64,000 bases of DNA from Ciona savignyi. Its lineage: Eukaryota > Chordata > Ascidiacea > Phlebobranchia > Cionidae. The first letter of the stretch is position 1, and each line of letters opens with the position of its first letter. This document shows, piece after piece, positions 49,301-56,900 of the stretch. Position numbers and translations under genes: made by a program. The DNA lies in NCBI GenBank assembly GCA_000149265.1, contig CH003304.1, forward strand, positions 875,549-939,548, given 5' to 3'. The notes under the pieces are model-generated. The model worked only from the letters and a program-made list of their open reading frames with translations. It had not been told where the DNA came from and searched no databases.

Positions 49301-52300
49301 GCCCAATATATTTAAGGCTCTTTATCACGTTTCAGGAGAGCGATGATGACATCACGAGCGGTACAAAAGAGCTGATAAAGTCTGCGAAGAACAGTCCTCG
49401 ACCGAAGAAGCTTGCTTCATCATTTACTAAGTTTGACGTCATGGAAAGAAAAAGAAGAGAGGCGGAGAGAAGAAGGCTACAAGAAGAGAATGCGCGGAAA
49501 CTGGAAGAAGAACGCAGAATGTTCAAGGAGTCCAGAGAACAGTCCGTGAGTAAAGGACAGTATGCACATGTTTATTACTGTCGTGGAAAAATACAAGGAA
49601 TGTAACACATCGAACACCGTTATGGCTGAAAATTGTGATAAATTTGCAGAAATGTCTACAGATTTTTTTGTTTTTGCCAGTCTAAATTTTAAACTCATTA
49701 TGTACTTGTCACCAGATTCACATTCAAATGGCATCTGTGTTCGAATTGGTAGCGTTAACATTCATTCATACGATCGTTATTTCTACAGTATATTTTGGAT
49801 ATCTAACCATTTGTTTCAATCCCACAACCTTCGGCCGGCGCACTATCAACGAGCTAAAATTCCTTTCTGTACAGCATGCCACATACGCATTTTTTCAGAA
49901 GATTTATTTAACATACCGAAATATGTTAAACACCAAACTGTAGACACTTTGAATTCTGGCCATCTTTTAATCCACTGCGTTATCTATCTGTGTGATACAC
50001 ATAGTATAAGTATAGTTGACATACACTAACTCAAATAGACTCTGAAGGTTTTTTTAAATTATAAAAATATGTTAGATACTGGACTGTAGATACGCGGTAA
50101 TACGGCGAAGTTTTAACCCGCTGCGTTTTCACCATCCCGCCCTTTTTACTATTTAAATTTTTGTTAAAATAATTTTTTTACTAATAAATTTTTTTAAAAA
50201 AATGTTTGATAAATAAAATTCTTAAAATAATTTTTTTGTAAAGAACATTGGGAGTGATTCTAAGGAAGAAGAGAAAGAGCAAAGAATCCCGACAGAGATG
50301 CCGAGGAAGATGGACATCAGAGGGAAGATTGAAGCGGTGATCAAGGCACAGGAGGATGCCGAGAGGAAGAGAATTGAAGAAACGAAGTTCAGTCGGATGA
50401 CCGGGGAGCAGCAGGAGATGTACCTTGCGCGTCAGCGACAGGTACGTACCGGATGACGTACTGATTAATCGCAACCGGTTGACGCCCTGGTTAATCGCGA
50501 TCTGATGCCGCAATGTTTAATCGCAACCTGATGCCGCAATGGTTAATCGCGACACCTATAGCATACAACGAAAAATAAAAACGCATTAATGCGTTTTCCT
50601 ATTCATGGGTTTAAAGCGTGAATAGCCTACCCTAACATAACCCACTTTATATTGTCTGGATCCCTCAGATCGAGATGTTGAAACAGCAACTGGCATCCGC
50701 GAAAGCAGGAAATTACTCCGAAGAGGAGTATACTGATTCGGATGGAAGCGATGATGACGACGAAGACTGTTATTATTACTATAGTGACGATGATGACGTA
50801 GCAGAGGTGACGTCACTATATGAACATTCCATATCGGTTTATCTCGATTTCGTAATATTGCCGCTACGTGCTGGATAAATGAAGTACTACAGTTCCAATA
50901 AGCATAATCACCTTTTTAAAAAGATTTGAATTTAAAATTTGTTATAAAGACTTTAAAATAAATATATATGAGCGGTTGGTTATTAAAGACTTAAAAATAA
51001 ATATACTTGTGCGGTTAAAGTCGGTTAACACATATGGAAGCGCATTTCTGGTCAACAATTTAATTTATTTCATTGCGTTACAGGAAGAAGAAGGTGATGA
51101 GGGCGACCAGGGCGACCAGGGCGACGAAGAAGGTGGGTGCTTGTATAGCTTGTATACGACTACATGGAAATGTTTTAGACTTGTTATGTAGATAAGGTCG
51201 AGAGCTACATATTAGGATGCCGATTGCAGTGACCATTATTTATTACTACGGTGATTGCCTATAACTTTTCCTTCGTCAATATTATAAAAACATCAAATAA
51301 AACACAGTATAAAAAAGGAAACAGAAAAATACGGCAATTTAGTCATTAAAATACGCCATTGTTTTTTTACTATTCCCGTGTCATGATATGTTTTATTTAA
51401 TTTTTTTTGTAATATGGGCGAAATGTGATAAAGTTTAATGGACTGGACCGTTAAGCTAAATTTTTGAAAATACGTCAGCATAATTAAGTAAATTAACAGT
51501 GCCAAAGTTTTACTCATGAAGTCCTTCTAATTTCTACACTACGTACACATAAAAAGTCCGAAAGTTCCATCTATTTAACAACTGTTGCATTGATAGAAAA
51601 CTCGGGCTCCGAGGAAAGTTTGACAAGTGACGGGGCGAGCAGCAACGACTCGGGAGCATACAGCGGGCACCCTTACTTCGTGCAAACACTCAACAACCTG
51701 TCGGTGAAAGAGGGAGACCCCGTGCGGTTCGATGCTTTTATCAACGCCACTCCGCATCCAAAAGTAAATTTTCTTAGATTTTTGAACAGTTATGGTCGTG
51801 CAATTCAGCCTTTGACCCAACTTAAGTTTTAAGGGCTTTGCTAGGCGGTTCATATTGGTTATGTGGCTTTTATACCTTGTTCACCGCATTTTGCCGTGAA
51901 TTCAGGAACAGTGGACACCTCAAATTTTTCATTTTGTTTGCTCTGTTAATGGGTAGTGTCTGTACGGCCAAATACATGTCGGGATGCATCTTCGGCCGAT
52001 TAGCTTGCTGGGTGGTCGCCTTACACCCGAATGGTTGCAACTGCAAAACTGATCGCTTGCTAGTTGGTTGAATCCTTGCGCAAGTCACCCAGCGCAAATG
52101 GAAAAAAAGTTTTACTTAACACTATAAGAACGTCTCAGTCATATATGACACACTGCAAAAGCTCTGGTAACGACGTTTGGCGCGAGATAATCCGACGATT
52201 ATCCGTGTGATAACCCATTGTGTTATTCACGGGGCTAAAGCATGCATATCCTGTCACAGTGTGTTGAGCAGTTTATCTTCAAACTGATTTATTGTTCAAC

Positions 52301-52831
52301 TCGGTTTTCATCATTCTCAGGTCACGTGGTACTTCAAGAACCGAGCGATCCGTAACTGTGCTGACTACCAGTACATTAACAAGGGAACTCAGTATTCGCT
52401 TTATATGAACGAGAGCTTTCTGGATGACGCAGGAGAATACGCTTGCAAGGCGACCAATGGCAAAGGGTCTGCTTCCAGCAAAGCCTTTCTTACTGTGATT
52501 GGTAAGATTGACCTTTTCGTTCGCCAATCGTGGTAAAACCATTCGACCACATAGCTGTTTATATTTTCAGTATTTGTTTTTTTATACGTCCTTTTCAAAC
52601 TGTTCCTATTTTTTACGCGAGCGATTTATACGATTTCCACTTAAAGACGGTCTTAAAAACGGGCCCATCGTGCTCAAGTTATCCTTGTAAAAATATTATA
52701 GAACTGAAAGAAAAAATGCTTTTCCTTGTATAATTCTATTTTCCCACACATTTCTACGGTTAAGGGCACATTTCTAGTTTATTTCTACAAATAAACTATG
52801 GCGATATTTTATAGAAGCGGACGAGGAGTGA
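25325..52831 (+). CDS. NEXN: Nexilin-like actin-binding protein with C-terminal Ig domain
   Basis: Twenty-one exons: 25325-25396, 25788-25865, 26325-26435, 26714-26800, 27596-27733, 35127-35330, 35522-35701, 36180-36437, 37177-37326, 43235-43429, 43987-44082, 47290-47454, 47987-48196, 48572-48784, 49336-49545, 50244-50441, 50669-50806, 51084-51132, 51597-51763, 52321-52501, 52815-52831. They sum to 1039 codons including TGA. Nexilin hallmarks are YVPKLSGTVKGKFEALERK (exons 4-5) and a C-terminal I-set Ig domain (about residues 930-1033; TWYFKNRAI, DAGEYACKATNGKGSA). Between them lie charged coiled-coil repeats built on [K/N/D]FD[V/I/M][L/I/M]E-x-x-R-x-EEER, mostly one per exon. Vertebrate nexilin, a Z-disc and focal-adhesion protein, is about 675 residues, so this one is expanded. 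Exon 17 has an acid- and Tyr-rich run. A polyadenylation signal follows at about 52902. Upstream 5' UTR exons are likely. Confidence 0.9.
25874..26115 (+). repeat. Two tandem tRNA-like SINEs, family 2
   Basis: The first copy (about 25874-25992) and the second (about 26006-26115) share a GGCGTCGTGTGACGGAATAG-type head, AGTTAATGCG, a TTTTTATACAA spacer and a CATCATGGGTTCGG / TATTATGGG tail. The head and tail resemble pol III A and B boxes. They lie in nexilin intron 2. Confidence 0.6.
27002..27245 (+). repeat. Degenerate tRNA-like SINE, family 1
   Basis: Forward orientation: CTGCAAGGTTGTTGTGTTGA, then GAAACTGGCCGCTGGCTGGG, GTGTCCTTGGACAACATCGC and a degraded body with TCTGACGGTTAACCGTGCG. It lies in nexilin intron 4. 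Confidence 0.5.
27850..28322 (-). repeat. LTR (3' LTR relative to the BEL/Pao coding strand)
   Basis: It matches the LTR at 34304-34776 with a constant offset of 6454 bases. A palindromic CRE-type octamer, TGACGTCA, lies at 28213-28220, and AATAAATAAA stretches could act in transcription or 3' processing. Confidence 0.93.
28323..28332 (-). other. Polypurine tract of the BEL/Pao element
   Basis: On the minus strand this reads TCGGGGGGAA, directly abutting the 3' LTR, the expected position for the plus-strand primer of reverse transcription. Confidence 0.65.
28428..34245 (-). pseudogene. BEL/Pao gag-pol polyprotein, one frameshift in integrase
   Basis: The main frame (34245 to 29008) has 1745 codons. 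Domains: Asp/Glu-rich gag-like region with a coiled coil near 140-185; DUF1759-type capsid region from about 305 (ELMKFNGDPLDYHEF); zinc-knuckle Cys/His clusters about 528-595; aspartic protease with DTG at 658-660; reverse transcriptase about 915-1110 with YVDD at 1071-1074; RNase H about 1245-1375 (HFADAS, LELTAA, WTDST); integrase HHCC about 1563-1615; integrase core with GIDYFGP near 1644 and SDNGTNF near 1707. The frame is lost shortly after the second integrase Asp. The C-terminal integrase, with the GGAWER Glu motif, continues in the next frame (28428 to 29126). A single-base indel near 29065-29095 is the simplest reading; a sequencing error cannot be excluded. Confidence 0.93.
34304..34776 (-). 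repeat. LTR (5' LTR relative to the BEL/Pao coding strand)
   Basis: Same length and sequence as the other LTR by eye, including TGACGTCA at 34667-34674. The polyprotein start codon lies 59 bases inside the element from this LTR. Confidence 0.93.
35754..35862 (+). repeat. tRNA-like SINE, family 2
   Basis: It has a GGTCGTGTGGCGGGATGGGT head with A-box character, then AAAGCGGCTTATATCAATAG and a degraded tail, CCCATCATTAGTTTAAATC, where the B box would be. It lies in nexilin intron 7. Confidence 0.5.
36485..36795. repeat. Cluster of family-2 repeat fragments
   Basis: The left part (about 36490-36610) is in minus orientation (CCCATGATGGGTTTACCACC). The right part (about 36715-36790) is in plus orientation (AGTGACGAGCTTATCATGGG, then TTCAGAACC). 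Both are diverged and lie in nexilin intron 8. Confidence 0.4.
37062..37160 (+). repeat. tRNA-like SINE, family 2
   Basis: It has a GGTAGTGTGGCCGAATGATA head, a TATACAAAAAATGGCCC spacer and a GATCGTGGGTTTGTAAC tail. It ends about 16 bases before the acceptor of nexilin exon 9, so the exon follows the repeat almost directly. Confidence 0.5.
38674..39930. repeat. 1.2-kb direct duplication, copy 1
   Basis: This segment starts TATAAACATAGAGCATAC and ends inside a family-1 SINE at GGGTTAACACACGG. It matches 40454-41673 along its whole length with scattered substitutions and small indels. No coding capacity was seen. It lies in nexilin intron 9. Confidence 0.9.
39855..40452 (-). repeat. tRNA-like SINE, family 1, split by an insertion
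   Basis: The SINE runs from AGGATAGGATAGG through TCACCTCGCGCCCACCGTCG to CAAGGACACAACCGACTTGC. It ends with a well-preserved tRNA-like head: GCGACGCACTTAACCGCTAG on this strand, an A-box-like match on the minus strand. It is interrupted at 40001-40282 by a foldback element flanked by a 9-bp duplication. Confidence 0.8.
40001..40282. mobile_element. Foldback element of short GAACCCC repeats with 9-bp target duplication
   Basis: The left part contains about seven units near AACTGAACCCCTTAC. The right part contains the same units in inverse complement (GGGGTTCAGTTGTAA), so the element can fold on itself. TATGATTCA flanks both sides (39992-40000 and 40283-40291) and the interrupted SINE resumes exactly after it, which supports insertion. 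A 9-bp duplication fits Mutator-like or related foldback elements, but the superfamily is not settled. Confidence 0.75.
40454..41673. repeat. 1.2-kb direct duplication, copy 2
   Basis: It matches 38674-39930 and also ends with a short piece of family-1 SINE (ATAGGATAGGATATTCATG to GGTTAACACATGG). The repeat period is 1780 bp. Copy 2 lacks a short stretch present in copy 1 near 39740-39755. It ends about 270 bp before the nested glucuronosyltransferase. Confidence 0.9.
41946..42776 (+). CDS. Beta-1,3-glucuronosyltransferase (GT43, B3GAT-like), intronless
   Basis: A single open frame of 276 codons. Residues about 9-26 form one hydrophobic segment after a basic N terminus, the type II Golgi anchor layout. 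The GT43 catalytic domain starts near 55 (YGITSTYTR..QIAELTRLSQTLMHIP). It has the metal-binding DDD triad at 155-157 (YFMDDDNTYSLRVFDEIR), an IDMAGFAI stretch near 213-220 and the C-terminal motif VLVWHTQTKTP. The family transfers glucuronic acid from UDP-GlcA to galactose, in the proteoglycan linker or the HNK-1 epitope. Which B3GAT this corresponds to cannot be told. Human members are about 323-335 residues, so its stem is short. It is nested in nexilin intron 9 on the same strand. An acceptor-like AG ends seven bases before the ATG. Confidence 0.9.
   Translation: MSKKMKVKVAQLCFLGIVLVGILILRQNVGSVVYKRNTVVCTDTRLEHKGKKKLPLIYGITSTYTRHVQIAELTRLSQTLMHIPMFHWLLTEDAHSKTDLVAHFLNHSNLSYTHLFHKNNSTSRLVKDLNTRNNALRWIRENVQPSTNAILYFMDDDNTYSLRVFDEIRKTKRGRAWPVGLSAGLLHEGPIECKDGKAVRWNVHWWPQRTVPIDMAGFAIHVKVLFEKPTSEFTDREDIESVFLESLGFNRDNMEVNYCKDVLVWHTQTKTPVIVQ
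43657..43915 (-). repeat. tRNA-like SINE, family 1
   Basis: It includes AGGATAGAATAGGATAGTCA, the TCACCTCGCGCCCATCGTCG body, GCCTTGCCCAAGGACACAAC and a GCGACGCACTTAACCGTTAG head. The B-box portion between CGACTAGCC and AGAAGGCGACG is deleted. It lies in nexilin intron 10. Confidence 0.75.
45278..46069 (-). CDS. ECI1: Enoyl-CoA delta isomerase 1-like protein, intronless
   Basis: A single open frame of 263 codons in the crotonase superfamily. Oxyanion-hole regions are FISGLNTFDM (about 66-75) and the AINGNAIAGGC loop (about 107-117). VPESQYGIVAPFF (136-148) matches the mitochondrial delta3,delta2-enoyl-CoA isomerase motif; Glu138 occupies the position of its catalytic glutamate. The reaction shifts the double bond of unsaturated fatty acyl-CoA during beta-oxidation. 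Human ECI1 has a mitochondrial presequence (about 302 residues in all). Here the N terminus (MSNSKNEIDS) is acidic and short, and the C terminus NRA is not a peroxisomal SKL signal, so location is unclear. It lies in nexilin intron 11 in antisense orientation. An acceptor-like tract plus AG ends five bases before the ATG. Confidence 0.88.
   Translation of the reverse strand: MSNSKNEIDSILDERTGVSTLTLANAPDNVLNMDMLTNIANELTTLEANENVKGVLVTSKYHGDTFISGLNTFDMYNQTDEHVTRYWKALQKLHITILGFRKPIVAAINGNAIAGGCGFVLPCDYRVMVAGGNIGVPESQYGIVAPFFYYDAMEALVGHRQCELALLEGKYYVSEEALKIRLVDEVVELDQVIPRALAKLQELVKIPQPAYKLTKRLLREDMISKFERKREEDVTSTVALIQQPFAQKAFESIIKLFGLTNRA
47590..47868 (-). repeat. Degenerate tRNA-like SINE, family 1
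   Basis: It retains CACGCCCACCGTCAGGTTAT, GTTCAGGCGATGTCCGCTAA, ACTAACTAGCGACCAGTTTC and a rearranged tRNA-like end. It lies in nexilin intron 12, ending about 120 bp before exon 13. Confidence 0.6.
51990..52255 (+). repeat. tRNA-like SINE, family 1, forward orientation
   Basis: It starts with a CGGCCGATTAGCTTGCTGGG head, then GGTTGCAACTGCAAAACTGA, TTGCTAGTTGGTTGAATCCT and TGCGCAAGTCAC. It ends with the CACACTGCAAAAGCTCTGGT body and TCCGTGTGATAACCC. It lies in nexilin intron 19, ending about 65 bp before exon 20. Confidence 0.6.
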
Positions 52832-53959
52832 CGTCAGTAAAGATGTCCGACGAAGAAAATGACAGTCGGGATTAATCAAAGCCAGATGAGGCGAGACTGT
52901 AAATAAAACAATGGGCAAAAGACAATACACAGCTCTTTTTTGAGCCATTATGAAAATGATTGTCAAGCCAGTCTTATGCACTTTATTGGCTTTTTGTTCC
53001 CCCCCCCAAATATCTTACAATTTCATGTGCTGTTCAGAAGTGAATCGGAACTGATGCTGGTATCTTTTTGACACTGAGCACAGTACAATTACGGATAGAA
53101 TACAATGTGCATGGCTAGCAGCAACCAAGCAGTCGTACAACTGTAATAAAATCTACACGATTTAAATCTGGTTGACCATTCGGAACGTTCGAAAAGTTGA
53201 AAGATCGAGTTTTTGCTTTGATTTTAAAAGTGCTTTGTACCCATTACATGGTTGTGCTTGTTATACGTGCATGATATTGTGATATTTAATGGTAATAAAC
53301 CACGAGTGAAACCTATAAAAATGGTAGTGATCATTATCATATCCAAGATTTCAATGGTGGAAGCATTCACTCCTTTGGTTAGACAAAGAGTCGGCTTGGG
53401 ACGATAGTGTGGATGTATGGTTATAGCGCAGCCGATTCATATGCGGAATTATATATAAAAACAGCCCGGTGGCAAGCCTTTCACGGGCCAACACGAAACA
53501 GGAATAGTCATCTAATAGTCTGTAACACTTCTTAGTTTCCATGAATGCCAAGCAACTGTACGTTAAGAGTAAAAGTATGAATAAAAGTATAAAAATTATG
53601 CAAATACACACCATTTTATCATATTTGGTTTTGTGTGAAATCCTATATGTGCAGGTTGGCGTATGTAAAGTGAGCCGAATGCATAATTCAGTCTGGCACC
53701 ATGAAAACAGATTCCCACAGCCGGATATTTTTAAAAATAACTGTCAAACCCCATGCTTTAGTGCTTAACTCATATATTTTATTATTATGAAATCGATAAT
53801 CTCTTACACTGCTGGAAACGACGCCTGTCGGATTCAGAATGTTGCTCTGTCCTTTGCAGCTGGTGGTGTGGTTACGGATTAGGAACCGTGATGTATAAGA
53901 TCTCGCTTTGAGTCCATAGGATTGATTTGGACTAGCATCGGCTTCACCGAACCATCAAA
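52832..53959. other. Intergenic between nexilin and the guanylate cyclase
   Basis: It contains the presumed nexilin 3' UTR with AATAAA near 52902, a diverged family-2 repeat, and the presumed cyclase promoter. No supported coding region. Confidence 0.5.
53398..53500 (+). repeat. Diverged family-2 repeat
   Basis: It has the order GGGACGATAGTGTGGATGTA, TGGTTATAGCGCAGCCGATT, a TATATAAAAACAG spacer and GGTGGCAAGCCTTTCACGGG, parallel to the family-2 copies near 25.9 kb. It is intergenic between nexilin and the cyclase gene. Confidence 0.35.
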
Positions 53960-56900
53960 ATGTACGGTCTCGTGTTAAAAAGTGTCGTGGAATGCGTGGA
54001 AATGGAATGGGGCGTGACGATTTGGAATCAAATGGTGAAGAAAATTGGAATTGGTGGAGTCGGGTTCTCTATTCACAAGGTAAGCAGACAATTTGAAATA
54101 TATTTCAACATTTTTATTTTTTATACGCATCTTGGCCAGTTTAAATTACAGTTAGTTATAATAAAACAGGGTAATTATGGTTATCCAAGCGGATTAATAA
54201 CGCAGGGTGCATTATTACACAATGGGGGTCCTTCGTTTGCCCTCGTTTGCCCATGCACAGTCGGCAGTTACCGCAGCTACTGCAGTGTTCTGAATACGAT
54301 GGATAAACTACTAAAGCTTATTTTTAAATAGTATTAAACTACGTCCTATAGGAATAGAAAAAAACGTAGTTGAGAACGGGCTTACCTTCTGACCAGAGAG
54401 CTATTCCAACGTGTTGAACACGATAAGACAGTACAACATCTTTATTTCTTTTACTGGGTATTAGACGTCAAATTTTTCTGGTGTTCACGAACTAGCTATA
54501 GCGGCTGGTTTTAAAGTCCATCACCTTACTGCAAAGTTAACGGCCCATCCAGTTACTTGTGGCAATGACGGAGAGAAAAATATTGCAACTTTGTCGTGTT
54601 ACAGGTTTATGACGAAAATCTTATGGCGATTATTGCGGAGTCGGTAGCGTGTGAAGTGGATTGCCCGGAGAGCGACATTATGTTCAAGGTATTTTGTTTG
54701 GTTAGTCACTTACATTTCGACAGGTAGGATCATTTCAGATATTGGAAGAATCCAAGATTAACCAAGGGCTATTTTTAAAATACTAAGGATAATTCGGGTC
54801 TATTTTTGCAATATTACCAATAGAAGTATAATTAAATCAGACTTCAATTTTGTTTTGACTGGGATAAGATATTCCTATAAGAGGATTTACCAACTATTAC
54901 CATCGGCAAGCCTGTTGTCAAGTGTTTGACGTTGTCATAATAATGCATCTCTTATCAAGAGACTTAATCCCTGCTCTCTCTTGATTTCCAGTTTGGAGCA
55001 CATTTCATGACTTTTGTGACAAGATATGGATACGACCAGATCACATCAGTCCTCGGAAGAAAGCTTTGTGACTTCATAAACGGTTTGGACAATCTGCATG
55101 ATTACATCAGCAACCTGTACAAAGATATTAAACCACCAAGGTAAGTAGCTACAATCACTTCATAACTTTATATCAGTCCTACATTTTGGACATATGCCTG
55201 TACAAGCATAAAATTCACGCTAACAATTTTTTAAGTTTAAATCAAGTAACTATTCAGATATCAATTACAAACACAAGTTATCCGACCGAAACTGCACTCT
55301 GAATCTTTTAATGTGGATCCTTTAGATACAAATCACAAATTAATTCCCTATCCATCACTTACGGCATTTAGAACGACGCGGTTGCGGAAAAACTTGAAAT
55401 ATTCAAATTCAAGATATTTAAACTTTGGTTTGTTTCCTGTGTTTTCAAAGGCGGAGTGTTGTCAATCTTATTAATTTAGAATGTGCCCCACTAGTCTATA
55501 TCTTCAACAGATTTCTCTGTCACGCAAATAAACGTGGCGTTCCTCCCAAATATAAAAACATATTTATCTTCCAGTTTCTACGTCGAGAAGGAAGACGACG
55601 AGGGACTTGTATTCCACTACAACACATCGCGAAAATACGTCGGCTACATCCACTACGTGCGCGGGTTGATCCACTCAGCAGCTGTCATGTATTATGAACT
55701 GCAAGACGTTAAAGTGGAAACACTGAAGCAGGAGGTTCTTGGGGAGGTCATGCACAGTGTCCTAAGGTTCGCGCAATTCCACACTGATTTTCATTTGTGT
55801 GGGCGACGTGGGATAGTAGTCGTCAAAACTGATTTGACATTAATTCCGAATATGTAGGATAAGGTCCAAAACTGTCGTCAGGATAGGATATTCCTCCCAC
55901 CGTCGGGTAACCGGAGCTATTGTTGTATGTGTGTATAATTCGCACGTTTCTTAAATTTATTAGAATCTAACGATCCGCTAAGTTCTGTCGCGTTAGCCAT
56001 TCTATCACAAAACCATTTTTGTTTCTTCAAATTCTAAGTAACAAACCATAATTCCACCAGAGTCACGTACAAGAACTGCACTGTACGCAAACAAGATCCC
56101 TGGTTGCCGGCTTTGTCGAAACTTCGTTCCATAACCCCAGTCAGCGTTAATAGCGACATCGTCTTCGACACCTTCCCGTTCTCTATAATCTTTGACGAAG
56201 TAAGCTGTTTGTGACGTAATAAATAAAGTAACAAACTATGGAGAGCTGCCGCATCTTATGACTTCATGCATTGTGCTCAGAACCCTAAACCTATTATTTG
56301 CCTTCCAAAATAGCCTAGGCCTACCACTGTCTGCGTATCCATATTTTTTCTCGCTGGAGCCGAAAAGTTGAAAACCGATTGAGCGTTAGCGCACTGCAAA
56401 ACTTCTTAAGGAATGATATTGACATGTTTATCCCCTTGGATGGAAAACGCAAAGGGCTTTATTAAGCAAAATAAACTCGTACTCACAGTCGGGTTTGAAC
56501 TACTGTAATGTGCAGGATAGGATTAAGGCGTTTCTCTCATTTCAATTGATTATTCCGCTATGTCATGCGATGACCGGTAAATACCTTTCCGGGACACAAC
56601 ATACCACAGCAACAGGCAGGTTTAATCCATCAACTTAGGGTTAAAGAATAACCCAAAGAACTTTTTACCTGACGAACTCAGTTAACTATGCTACAATCCA
56701 CAGAAAATGCAGGTCGTAACTTGCGGGGTCGGGGTGGTGAAGACTTTCCCGACGCTTATAGGGAAGAAGATCACAGATTTCTTCGTGTTGACCAAACCCA
56801 TCGGGGTCGACCTTACATGGAACTTTGTAAGTATGAAATAACCTTTATTGCAAGTAGGGAAATATCCCCTAAACTTGGAAACGTGGGTTGTAACATAGAT

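Noticed and set aside
49562-50029. 155-codon frame in a nexilin intron
   Set aside because: No recognisable domain, low-complexity composition, starts just after a good splice donor; no splice or family evidence.
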